64,000 nucleotides of DNA. Origin: Astragalus membranaceus (lineage: Eukaryota; Streptophyta; Magnoliopsida; Fabales; Fabaceae). This document shows, in pieces, positions 23,396-33,927 of the stretch. How positions within the stretch are numbered: the first letter of the stretch is position 1; each line of letters starts with the position of its first letter. The stretch covers positions 226,536,659 through 226,600,658 of the forward strand of contig CM076846.1 in NCBI GenBank assembly GCA_039519185.1, in the 5' to 3' direction. The notes under the pieces are model-generated. The model was not told the DNA's origin. It made no database searches and saw only the letters and a list, made by a program, of their open reading frames with translations. A program made the translations under genes and the position numbers.

Positions 23396-24264
23396 ATGTT
23401 ACTAAGAAGCTCTAGCGCACCAATTCCAAATTCACTGCTTCCCAATTCCAGGGAGTACTCTTCACCTGATCCAGAGGTCACTCTTCATCTCCCTAGAACA
23501 CTTGCAAGTAGTCAACAACAGATTATAGTAGAAGAACAACAACAAAAAGTTTACAACAAAACACCTTCAGTTTGGAAATTGTTTTCAGCTTCTGGTTTAA
23601 ATAAACAATTTTTGGATCATCAAGAGGAGACTTTGGTAATGGGTGATGGGATGGGAAGTAATGGTGGTAAAATATATGGTGGAAGAGACACTGGTGGTGG
23701 ACATGGAAAGGATGAGACCGATGCTTATTACAAGAACATGATTGAAATAAATCCCAATAATGCTCTTTTGCTTGCAAACTATGCTAAGTTTTTGAAGGAG
23801 GTAATTTGGTTTGGAGCATCATCATGCTCTTTCTCTTTAAAAATTGGAAAATTCTTAAAATGAATTAAATGGTGGTAATTTGGTTTTGTAAAATAGATTT
23901 GCAGAGATTATGCTAAGGCAAAGGAGTATGTCGAGAGAGCCATTTTGGCTAACCCTGGCGATGCTGATGCATTGTCACTTTATGCGGATTTAATATGGCA
24001 AACAGAGAAGAATATTGATCGAGCTGAGGTCTATTTTGCTCGAGCTATTAAAAGTGATCCGGATGATTGGTAAGATAAATCTACAAGTTTCTTCTTTGTA
24101 TACATTCTCCTAACTTATTTATTCATTAACCTTGATTATTGTCACGTTTCAGCTATGTCTTGGCTTCATATACAAAATTCCTCTGGGATGTTGAAGAAGA
24201 TGAAGACAAAGACTGCCAAGATAAAAATGAACAGAGTCATACATATTCACCTAATCACTTTTAG
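23396..24264 (+). CDS. TPR-like superfamily protein (At1g80130-type)
   Basis: Three exons, 23396-23800, 23897-24069 and 24153-24264, give 229 residues. The N-terminus (MLLRSSSAPIPNSLLPNS) is the usual start of this plant family. Residues about 110-215 hold TPR-like helical repeats: YYKNMIEINPNNALLLANYA, then YVERAILANPGDADALSLYA, then YFARAIKSDPDDCYVLASYT. The protein ends in an acidic tail. TPR repeats bind protein partners; the exact role of the family is unknown to me. An in-frame ATG at 23330 lies only about 10 bases after the expected transcription start, so 23396 is preferred. The exon 2 acceptor at 23896 keeps the repeat in frame, while the stronger-looking TTTGCAG eight bases later does not. 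Confidence 0.87.
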
Positions 24265-24599
24265 GGAACTAATGGCCACCCTCATGTTAAATTAGTTTCT
24301 CAATCTAACCTCTGTTTCTGAGCGAAGTTGGATATCTTGCAAGACAAATTAAACATACGAATATAATCACTTACTAGTGTCCTTTTTCTCCTCTTTGAAG
24401 AGAGTAGTTTGGGTTTGGTTTGAATTAGTAGAGATAGATGGCTGTCTAGCTGTGAATAGCTAATGTTTAGTATGCTATCCAATAAATATTTACCTCTCGA
24501 GAATATGGAATTTTGGTAGATATATAAACGAAGAAAAGTGCAAAATTGGAAGTATACATACATATTATTAGAAATAAAACATAAAAAGTACACATGCAA
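24265..24599. other. 3' flank of the TPR gene
   Basis: Nothing beyond a probable 3' UTR is visible. Confidence 0.5.
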
Positions 24600-24612
24600 A
24601 ATTCATCTGCAT

Positions 24613-25110
24613 CTAATTATCCCATCTTGGTCCTGATAACTCAACACATGACAAGGGAACATTACTATAAAAACTACCTAGTCCTGATGAAGTAGCTTCT
24701 CCACTACTCATTTTCAAGAAATATGAATAAGTACTTGATTGTAATAATGAGGGTGGATCAGGTACAAGGCACAGACCTTCAAGCATTTGAGCCACCTTGG
24801 TCATAGAAGGTCTCAAATTCATGTCATCCTCCTGTATACACCAAAGAGCAACTTTAAGAGCAGTCACAACTCTTTCATCCCTCTCATTAATCTCTATCTT
24901 TTGATCAAGAACTTATCTTCGTTTCCCTTCCTCCATCATTCGAGACACATAAGAAGGAAAATGTGCTTTCTCTGCGCCTTCCCACTGATCATAGTTCTTC
25001 CTTCCTCCAACAATCTCAAGCAAGACCATACCATAGCTGAACATATCACTCTTCTCTGAAATTGCATAGTTAGTAATCCATTCTGGAGCTAAATACCCTC
25101 TTGTGCCCCT
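24613..25110 (-). pseudogene. Receptor-like kinase 3' fragment (SD2-5 type)
   Basis: It covers only the C-terminal part of a G-type lectin receptor kinase: kinase subdomains from GYLAPEWITNY through MLEGLCLVPDPP to the tail LSCVELSGPRWDN. It is a close copy of the same region in the gene at 47187-49262, including about 20 bases of 3' flank, and homology stops abruptly near 25110. A GAA-to-TAA change puts a stop in the stretch equivalent to GKLREVLDQK, and an extra codon lengthens CIQDDMN to CIQEDDMN. The active-site half of the kinase is missing, so it is not functional. It probably remains from a tandem kinase array. Confidence 0.9.
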
Positions 25111-25245
25111 AAAAACAGAAAATGGTAATTAGATTATTAGATTAATAAGCACAAAGGTGAGACAAATTAATGATTTCAAAACTTTAGTATTAGAGCTCAT
25201 ATGGTTCCTATATAAAGTCTTACGAAATTTATATACCTATTATTA

Positions 25246-28200
25246 TTAAATACCCATAACATAAGCTTTTTTTCGTTTTGTGTCTTTTGACAATTTCCAC
25301 TGCCTGATTAAATGCGCAGCACCTTCCTTTAGCGTAGCCTTCCTTCCTTCCTTCACATTCCAAAGTTCGGGTACAGGGTATCTACCACTGGGATTATACT
25401 CATTCAACTCCTTCAGAGCGGTAGTCACTGCATCATAGGCCTCATCGCCTAGCTCATCCTTTAATTGTCTCAGTTTTTCATCTTTTTCGTCAAAAATTTC
25501 CTGAATAGTATTACACAACACGTATTAGATCATGGTCCATAATGCAATCATCAGGGAAAGACCTAATAAAAAAAACACATGATTTTGGAAGTCATTGTAC
25601 CTCGATGACGTTCCCTTCTGTATCAGTTAAAACTTTGAATGGATGCCACTCTGGATCTCTAAGATAGTCCTCCCACTGTGAGCACAACTCCAACGCTTTC
25701 ACGTTCACTTCATGTGAAAGTTTTCTTTTGGCTCCCTTCACATTCACTTCGTCAGGAAATTTTCTCTTAGCTGCTTCCAAAAATGGCTTACCATCAAGCT
25801 CTCCCATCCTTTTAACAGAAATAAAGGCTCGAGTGGAGTTTCTACTCTTCAGCCACTGTGAACAAGGAAACCAGATTTCTTAAACAAAACAAAGAAATCA
25901 TGGCAGCAAAGTAACACATCAACAAACTACTCGAACTTATAGAGCTTAATTTGCTTTAAGTTTAAGCATCAGATCCCCAATGACAAACAAGTATGAAACA
26001 ATATGGGAAATTAACTAGAAATGTAAAAAGAAAATCTGGTTTGTTATGTATTTTCTATTTGAAGTCAACAACTTTCCTTGAAATACATCAGAGTCATTAC
26101 AACTAGTGAGAGCATCAACGGACAGGGCATTCCCCAATCATGACCTTGAGCCTACTACTTTTACAACAATTCCATCTAGATTATGAGCCGCAGTGTTTGA
26201 GTCACTGCCAATATGGGAAACACAAACTACATCTAGCCTGTTCATAAGAGCTTTGCAATCCTGGATAATAATGTGTTCTATAGACCTGGTCTAATTCTAC
26301 CAGTTTTTACCTATATCGTGAAACCTTATGGATTAAAATTATGATCTTTGGACACTAACAACTGAATAGCAAGTAGACAATTGAATCAAGCAACCCCATG
26401 ATTCAGAGAATAGAATGACACCGTTGAAAAACTAATTCCTAGAATATAGAAATCAGTTAAAAGTATGTCAATGAAAAAACATTAACAACTCTACATTTCT
26501 GCTTAAATTTACACGGTATTTTATACAAATATCACCTATCATGGCTTTATAAAAGATTAGTTAGACAAGACCTTCCAAAGATGAGTTCATACTTGAAAGC
26601 CTAAAGACATATTAACATCATAATATTAACATTTATGAGAGAAATATGCATACCTCTATTAATTTTTTGCGAGCATCTTGCAACTCGTCATTAGTTTTAC
26701 GCTCTTTCACAACAAGAGTTTGCTGAAGATCTTCCACGTCTTCCAATTCCTCCTCTTTTTCCTGTAGTTCCATTTTGATTGCATCAATTTTCTTTTTCTC
26801 CTCCACATCATCTTCTCCCATATGTTTCTTCACCTGTAGAGCTCCTCTCAAGTGTTCAATTTCTAATTCTAATGCTTGTTTAGCATCAAGTCTCCTTTCT
26901 AATTCATGAATTTCTCTGTGCAGCTTCTCTTTTTCTTTCTGCAATTTTCAACCCAAAAAAGAACACTCCTCAAAAAACCAATGGGAATGCACGTAACTGA
27001 ATTAAATAATGAAGGAAAATGAAATTTGTACCTTCTGTTCTTCAGCCAAAAGCATCATTTTCTCATCAGCCTTTTTTTGTTCTGCTATTGCCCTCTCATT
27101 CTGCAAACAACAAGATGAAAAACAAATTTAGTTATTAAAATAAGAGTAGGAATTTGACACAAAAGACTAGCTTATCCATAAATTGAAGAATGCTAACAAC
27201 ACTTTTCATGATTGCTCCATTTTTTAAAATGTCAATCAAGCTGCCTTGCAAATTGATCACTAATAAAAAAAAAGATATTGCATTGTAAGAAATAGACCAA
27301 TCACAAAAAAAGTGGATTTAAATGTATGTTAAAAGACAGTATTGCTGGCATTCGTCCCAAAAATATAAACAGACAAAATATCTTACATTTTTCTTCTCGA
27401 GCTCTAGCTTCTTTATCTCATCACCATTAAGTGCTTCACGCTCACACAGCCAATTCTCATGGCGCTCAAGTTGTTTCCTCTTAGCTTCCAAACCCAATCT
27501 GGTCTCTTCATGATTTTTAGAAATTCCCTCCATATAATCTCGGGCATCCTGCTGCATTTTTTTTATTTCTAATTGAACAAGAACAAAACAGCCAGCAACC
27601 ATGAGAGAATAAAAAAATCATTTACAAACTACAAAAATTCACAACAAAGTGCCAAATACCGTAAGCTACCATGAAAGGATAGAAATAATTATAAAAGCCA
27701 GAAACCATTTCAGCTTTGAACTCAGTGAAAGACACAGTAAGGCAGGTATGATGAAAAAAACAGAAAGAAAAGAATATCAATATTGATTAGAAATTTTCGC
27801 ATAAAGTATCAACATACCCTCGTTATAAAACTCAATCATCTTCTCTTTTTGATCCATGGCTGTCTTCAAGGACGCGTTAACATCGTGATACATGCCTGCT
27901 GTCTGCTCTAATTCCTTATTTTTCAATTTTAAGGTATTAGCCAAGCTAGAGACAAGCTTCAACGTTTTCATGTTGTCCTCTGCTTCTTTTCCAGAAACAG
28001 TTTTCAAACCCCCTTTTTTGCGGAGATGATGACCAATTACATCCCTGAAATTGTAGTCATCATCGCGTGCCACCCATCCATAGAGTCTATTACCTCGCTC
28101 CCTTGAACCAATGTAATCCTTCTTGCCACAATGCTCTGCTAGAAAGCTTCTTTCAAACTTCATAGCACTGGTGAAACCATCCCAATCGCCATTGAACTCA

Positions 28201-28727
28201 ACTATGGCAAAACCCGTATGTCCATTAAAGTTCCATAGTGGAATAACTTTGGAGGGCTGAAACCCTTTTAATGTAAACTCATCCCTCAGTTTGCTTCCAC
28301 TGTCACCCACGTGCTTCCCATTTTTAAATTCAGTAGCAATGTTAGCAACAATTCCCTTCCAAGGCCAGACAAAACTTTGATCCTTTGTAATAATTTTGTT
28401 TGATGAATCATCCTTTGCAAAATTCACATCAAGATATCTTTCTATGTACCTTTCTAGTGCAGAATGCTTTGCAATGTCTTTCACCCGCTCATTCTGTGAA
28501 CTAACCAATCTTGAAGCATGCTTCAAAAGCTCACCAGAGGAGCTATACTTCTTGTCCGAGCAGAACGGACACCTATATGTTGAATCAGAGTATTTGATTT
28601 TATGTTTATAGTATTCATCCCTCAAGTCTTCGTAATATCTACGAAAGTAGTACTCAAAATCAGACTCGTGTTCCCGTTCTTGTTGACGAGACATCTGCAA
28701 ATCAGAATCGTAAGATGAGTCCAACAT
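25246..28727 (-). CDS. FDM: FACTOR OF DNA METHYLATION-like protein (XS and XH domains)
   Basis: Six exons on minus (28727-27818, 27568-27387, 27100-27032, 26938-26654, 25855-25601, 25500-25246) join in phase to 651 residues, the usual FDM length. Order: zf-XS finger (CPFCSDKKYSSSGELLKH, near 50-70), XS domain (VWPWKGIVANI to YGWVARDDDY, about 120-230), long coiled coil (about 260-480), XH domain (RMGELDGKPFLEA to the C-terminus). FDM/IDN2 proteins bind double-stranded RNA with 5' overhangs, dimerise through coiled coil and XH, and act in RNA-directed DNA methylation. The start at 28727 is the first ATG after a splice acceptor at 28740. Odd point: 13 residues are duplicated inside XH (KRKFPDEVNVKGA, KRKLSHEVNVKAL). 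Confidence 0.93.
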
Positions 28728-28952
28728 CACATTCACACACTGTCACTACACAACAATAGCTATAATGCATACAGAGACTAGAAGCCAAAAAAGTAAAAAC
28801 AAGTTGAATATTATGCTCAACACAATGGTAACATTTTGTCCTAGTACATTTTCTCATAACAAAATTTCACTCGGTCGAAGTTTCGCTACGGAATAAAGCG
28901 ATTAAGCATATCAGAATTTAAATACAATAAGCGGTAGCAATTATAGCATTAC

Positions 28953-29000
28953 CTTCAGTGGCGGAGCTTGCTTAAAAGATTAGAGGGAGGTGATTCCTAA
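28953..29000 (-). other. Probable 5' UTR exon of the FDM gene
   Basis: On minus the segment lies between an acceptor (TTTTGTGCAG, ends 29001) and a donor (CTGAAG|GTAATG). It is followed by an intron ending GACAG at 28740, 12 bases before the start codon. An earlier leader exon may end at 29640 (GCGCAAG|GTAACAC), and another donor-like site is at 29353 (CCGAG|GTAACG). 5' UTR introns are common in this family, but no transcript evidence exists here. Confidence 0.5.
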
Positions 29001-30283
29001 CTGCACAAAACAAAAATATCAGATTATAAAAGGAGAGATATACCTATAATAAAGTGTTTTTCAATAAGCAAATCAACTATTTATCTATACAAGTGTCGAT
29101 ATTGAAAATAAATTCGTCTCGTATTATCAACGATTGAAAATAAATTGCAGGTGATCGTAGTAGTTCGAAACAAAATCAACAACGGAAACAAAATCCCAGC
29201 AGTTAGTGGCAGAGGTTTCTCGTTCCAGAATCAAGATGAAATAACAGTGGCAACTCACAATGTTTACTCAATCGGCAAGAACGCAATTGCAATTCAACAA
29301 TAGATTTTAAGCACAAAGCTAGAACGAACGGAGCAGTGTTCGACGTTACGTTACCTCGGAGGAAAACGCGGAGGCACAGCACGGTGCAGGAACAGAGAGA
29401 AGAGGGAAGTGTTATGCAAGAACAGAGGTGGTGCTGTGCAGGAACAAATGTGCAGGCTGGTGGTGGCGCCGGGGTTGAACACTGCACACTGCGGAGTCTG
29501 GTTCCACTTCTGCGACGGAGAGGGAAAATTAGAGAAAGGAAGCCTTCTCACGGTGCGTGAAGGAAAATTTTTGGAAAATAAACCTAAAGCGATGTCAATT
29601 TATTTAGAGTAGAATGTACAGTAATAATTATAGTGTTACCTTGCGCAGGAAGAATTCTCTGACAGCGTTGATGTCAAAGCTGAAGAACGGAGGAGAAAAT
29701 CAAATGAAGATGTGTAATGAGAGAAAGAATTTCGAAGAAGAAGGTTAAAACAGAAACCCTAAGCACTCATACGAAAATGAGCTATTCAGATTTTATTTTT
29801 TTGAAAATGAATCGACTCTGGCGAAAATGAAAACGGTGCGACTCAACCAAAAGTTTGTTAGGGTAAAGAGAGAGAAAGCAAGAGAGAGAATGGAGAAGGG
29901 AGAGTGATTTTGGTTCAGCGTGGTTGCATTGCATGACAAGCGACAAATTCTGTGCCTCTATGCTATGTGTATGCCAGTGCGGAGTGCGCGCGCAACGGAC
30001 TCTCCTCTGTCAACTTTCAATACTCACGGGCATTTTCCCCGTGGATACGCATGCATGCATGATATCGTATTTGTTATAATTTGCCATGAAATTATAAATA
30101 CGTTAAACGTTGTAAAATGTGATAAAAGTCAAAAGAAAAACACGATAAAAGGCGATATTTCAAATTTATCAAAATAGTTTTGTTGCAAAAAGTTAAAAAA
30201 AAGTCGATATCTTCTTATAATATTAATAATGGAGAAAAATGAGGAAAAAAAGAAAATGAAATTTAATATAAAATATGCATCAT
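29001..30283. other. FDM leader and promoter region, then intergenic DNA
   Basis: 29200-29760 has GC-rich, leader-like sequence with AAACCCTAA near 29755 on minus, consistent with the FDM transcription start. Overlapping antisense ORFs at 29203-29612 are not supported. From about 29900 the DNA is intergenic. Confidence 0.45.
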
Positions 30284-30343
30284 CGTTGGCGCTCCCGTTG
30301 ACGCTCTCGTTGAGGCTCCCTTTGGCGCTTCCGTTGGCACTCT
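30284..30343 (+). repeat. Five degenerate 12-bp tandem units
   Basis: Units follow CGTTGGCGCTCC: CGTTGGCGCTCC, CGTTGACGCTCT, CGTTGAGGCTCC, CTTTGGCGCTTC, CGTTGGCACTCT. It is a GC-rich island in AT-rich DNA and codes for no recognised product. Confidence 0.85.
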
Positions 30344-30671
30344 GTGCGGCTCACGATAAAAAAAGTAAATGCGATTAATTATATTGATTTTTTTAGAAAA
30401 AATAATTTTGGAATTTTTCCTAGCGATATCGCTTTTTTGACAATTAATAATGGTTAAATTAATTGGTTTTATTAGTTTGAATAGATTCTACATAATTTAA
30501 TATTAATTTTATGTAATTACTGATTTTTTACGGCTGTCATCAGCGCAACAAGCAGACAGTTTTTGCTACTCTTTTTTTTGCAGCTGTTGTCCATTTTTTA
30601 TCCTAAGTTTTTGTGCAGTTTTTTGGTCAGCTTTTTCTGCCAAAAGCTGCTATTTTTTGTTTTTTAGAGGA

Positions 30672-31190
30672 AAAATGTCTAAAATCCCCAAAAAAATGGG
30701 CACGTGGTGCGCAAGTGGAATGTCTAAAAATGTCAATTTGGTAGCATATTTTTTTATTATATTAGTATTAGATTAGGTAATAGATAGATTAGATAGATTA
30801 CATTTTTATCATTGGTTTTGGTCACTTAACAATTGTATAAGTGGACTATTTTTGACATTTTGCTAGCATATGAATTGATTATATTATATTATAGTATTAG
30901 AGATTAAATTAGTATTAGATATATATGTTTGAAGTGGAATAACATTGAAGTAAATGAGAATAAATAGAGATAGAAGAAGAAAAAGAGAAAGAAATGAGAG
31001 AGAAAATAAAATAAATAAATAAAAAAGAGAGGAGGGAGATGATTGAAAAGTGTGTAAGAGAAAAAGTAAAAAATTGTAAAAAGTTGAGAATTTTTGTCTT
31101 TTAGTGGCAAAATGTCTAAAATGCCCTAAAAAAATGACACGTGGCACGCTAGTGGAATGTCTAAAAATGTCAATTTGCTAGTATTAGTAT
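30672..31190 (+). repeat. Pair of ~85-bp direct repeats 434 bp apart
   Basis: AAATGTCTAAAATCCCC... (30672-30757) returns as AAATGTCTAAAATGCCC... (31106-31190). Both share CACGTGG and TGGAATGTCTAAAAATGTCA. The space between is purine-rich on + with AT-rich edges. It could be the long ends of a small retroelement or a tandem duplication; no coding sequence is present. Confidence 0.7.
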
Positions 31191-31204
31191 TAGATATTAT
31201 AGTA

Positions 31205-32593
31205 GTAGGATACTCGTGCATACGCACGGGTGCTGTCGTATCTTTTTTATGAATGAACTTAGACAGTATTTAAATAGTCTAAAATAGATAAATATTATTT
31301 AAAAATGTAAAAGTATCATTTAAAAACAATCTATGTATTTATCCCGTGTTTTTTCATATATCAGTGCAGTGTCTTTTTATATATCAGTGTTGTTATCCCG
31401 TGTTTTTTTATATATCAGTGCAGTTATCTCATGTTTATATATATATATATCATTGCATTTATCCCCGTATTTTTTTTATATATCAATGCAATTATCCCGT
31501 GTTTTTTTATGTATCAGTGCAGTGCAGTTATCTCATAGTTTCAATTGAGTATTTGAGTTGATTAGTAGATTATAGTAGATAGTAAAAGATAGATAGTAGA
31601 TTATCAATAAGAAATATTTATCCTGTGTTTTTTATATATCAGCGACAAATATTAAGCCTTCTTGTTTTTTTAGATAGTAGGTTTATAGTAGTCTTCAAAA
31701 ATTATAATTATCAATGACAAATATTAATCCTGTATTTTTTTTATATATCACTGCAGTTATCCCGTGTTTTTTTATATATCACTGCAGTTATCCAGTGTTT
31801 TTTTATATATCAGTGCAGTTATCTCGTAGTTTCAATTGATTATTTTAGTTGATTGGTAGATTATAGTAGATAGTAAAGGTTAGATAGTAGATTATCAATA
31901 AGAAATATTTGTTTTAAATATTAATTAGTAGTTTAAGTAGTCATTAAGTTTTATTGTTTTTTAGATAGTAGGTTTGTAGTAGTCTTCAAATTTTTTAATT
32001 ATCAATGGCAAATAGTAATCCTGTGTTTTTTATATATAAGTGTAGTTATCCCGTGTTTTTTTATATATCAATGCAGTTATCTCGTAGTTTCAATTGATTA
32101 TTTTAGTTGATTAGTAGATTATAGTAGATAGTAAAAGATAGATAGTAGCTTTTCAATAAGAGTGTAAAATGATTTTGGAGAGAAAAATTAAATTTTTAAG
32201 GTGATAGTTTTTTTATTATTTTTTAGTGTGACTCATTTACATTTTCTTTGGTAATTTTAGTAGTGTAGTGTTTGTATAAATTTAGTTAAAAAAACTAAAG
32301 TGAAGTGATAAGAGAAAGAGTAGAATTGTTTATAGGAAAAGTAAAAGTAAAGTAAAAATAAAAATGGAAGAAAGAGAGTGTAAAAGAAAAGTGAAAAGAA
32401 GGAAATAGAGTGTAATAAGAAAGGGGAAAAAAGTAAGAAAGAGAGTGTTAGAAGAAAAAGAAAGAAAGAGAGGATAATGACACTTTTACCCTTAAATTGA
32501 ATATGTGTCTTGTTAATAAGAGATCCAAATTAGTAATTTCATAAGAGGTTTGTTTGTATAAATAGATAAATACATAAATAGATTAGATTAGAT
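31205..32593 (-). mobile_element. Possible non-autonomous Helitron
   Basis: On minus the left edge has a hairpin-like CACCCGTGC-GTAT-GCACGAGT (31208-31231 region), resembling a Helitron 3' end, but CTRR at the right distance is not clear. The right edge on minus starts TCTAATCTAATCTATTTATG, in the style of Helitron 5' ends. The interior is AT-rich with many repeats of TATATATCAGTGCAGTTATC and no coding frame. Treat as tentative. Confidence 0.38.
31325..32090 (+). repeat. Dispersed repeats around TATATATCAGTGCAG
   Basis: At least ten copies of a unit of about 30 bases (CCCGTGTTTTTTTATATATC, then AGTGCAGTTAT) occur in three clusters (31325-31530, 31735-31830, 32025-32090). Each cluster is followed by a shared block GTAGTTTCAATTGATTATTT, so a larger unit of about 260-280 bases also repeats. 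Confidence 0.75.
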
Positions 32594-32812
32594 TCCAAAA
32601 ACGGCTCCTCCTTTTTTTTCTTCCCTAAGAATAACTTGTCCTTTTTACCCCTAGAAGAGAATAATGGTCATAATTTTATTACTGTCAAAGATAAATAGAA
32701 TATTTACTATCTTTGTTTAAGTTTTTTTTGACGGGGTTATCTTTATTTAGGTTGGTAACAAAGATATGTGTAAAAAAAAAGTTGGTAACAAAGGTAGTAA
32801 TACCATTAGGTT
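32594..32812. other. Short AT-rich spacer
   Basis: Nothing recognised before the target duplication of the next retrotransposon. Confidence 0.5.
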
Positions 32813-32817
32813 AAGAT

Positions 32818-33092
32818 TGTTGGGGATAAAGACGTGAAAATAGAGAAGAAAAGGAAGTGGCGGCGCTAAGGACAAGAGGAATAAGTAGGGCAATATTATA
32901 TTAGGTAAAAGCTGCACTGAATTTCATAAAAGTAGGTCAGAATTACATGCTACTGACATCAGTATATATATACAATGAAACAGGCCCAGACCCATAATTT
33001 CGACTAGCCCATTCGACTGGCCCATTTCGACTAGGTTTCTAACTACACCTACTATAATTACAAGCAATAGAATTACTAGGCATATCTCAATA
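32818..33092 (-). repeat. 3' LTR of the outer copia element
   Basis: 275 bp. Read on minus it begins TATTGAG and ends CCAACA, a TA...CA rather than TG...CA terminus. Two differences from the other copy (near 32836 and 32991). Confidence 0.93.
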
Positions 33093-33099
33093 TTCCCTC

Positions 33100-33927
33100 C
33101 TAATTCACATTGCTGAGCGACATCATTCCAAGCATTGTTCTCAGTTCTTCGAATCTTCCCTTTTGCAATGGCTTGGTCATTGCATCAGCTACTTGAAGTT
33201 CCGAACAGCAATATTCCAGATTCAGCTTCTCATTGTTTACTTGATCACGCAGGAAGTGATATCTGGTCTCTATATGCTTCGACCTTCCATGTGCGACAGG
33301 GTTCCTTGCGAGATCTATCGCAGACTTGTTGTCGATCAACAATTTCATTGCTTCGACCCTGTGCACTCCAATTTCGACCAGTAGCATGCTCAGCCATGAT
33401 GCTTGACATGCTGCAAAGGAAGCAGCTACATACTCTGCTTCACAGGAGGACAACGCAACAATACTTTGCTTCTTCGAGCACCAAGAGATGCGTGTCGAAC
33501 CATACATAAAGACATACCCACTTGTGCTTTTTCGATCACTCCTGTCTCCACTCCAGTCGGAGTCAGTGTAGCCAAACACTTCATTACCACTCTTCGACAC
33601 ACTCTTGCTAGGGAACAGAATACCATAACTTTGTGTTCCCTTTACATACCTTAGTACTCTTTTTGCAGCTGCCACATGAGAGTTTTTCGGCTTCTCCATG
33701 AATCTGCTGATCATTCCGACACTAAACATAATGTCAGGTCGAGTGTTGCACAAGTACCTCAGCGAGCCCACAATCTGTTTGAACAAGGTGGAATCTGCTT
33801 CAATCCCTTCGTCGTCGTTCGACAGCTTGCTGCTAGTGTCTGATGGTGTCGAAACTTCCTTGCAGTTGCTCATGTCGAATCTTTGCAGGAGTATACCCTT
33901 ACTTGTCTTGGTAAACTCCATCCCCAA
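33100..33927 (-). pseudogene. Outer copia pol, RT end and RNase H
   Basis: 275 codons from the last part of RT (LRYLCNTRPDIMFSVGMISR) into RNase H (YTDSDWSGDRSDRKSTSGY, SSCEAEYVAASFAACQA, LIDNKSAIDLARNP) and the tail VADAMTKPLQKGRFEELR. It overlaps the upstream frame by 58 bases in a different phase, showing a frameshift near 33935. The reading continues right up to the polypurine tract. Confidence 0.9.

Noticed and set aside
25592..25807. Independent small gene MGELDGKPFLEA...
   Set aside because: It is exon 5 of the FDM gene: splice sites and phase link it to the exons on both sides.
29203..29612. Four overlapping ORFs near the FDM leader
   Set aside because: They overlap on both strands, have cysteine- or arginine-rich composition and no family; the region fits the FDM 5' leader better.
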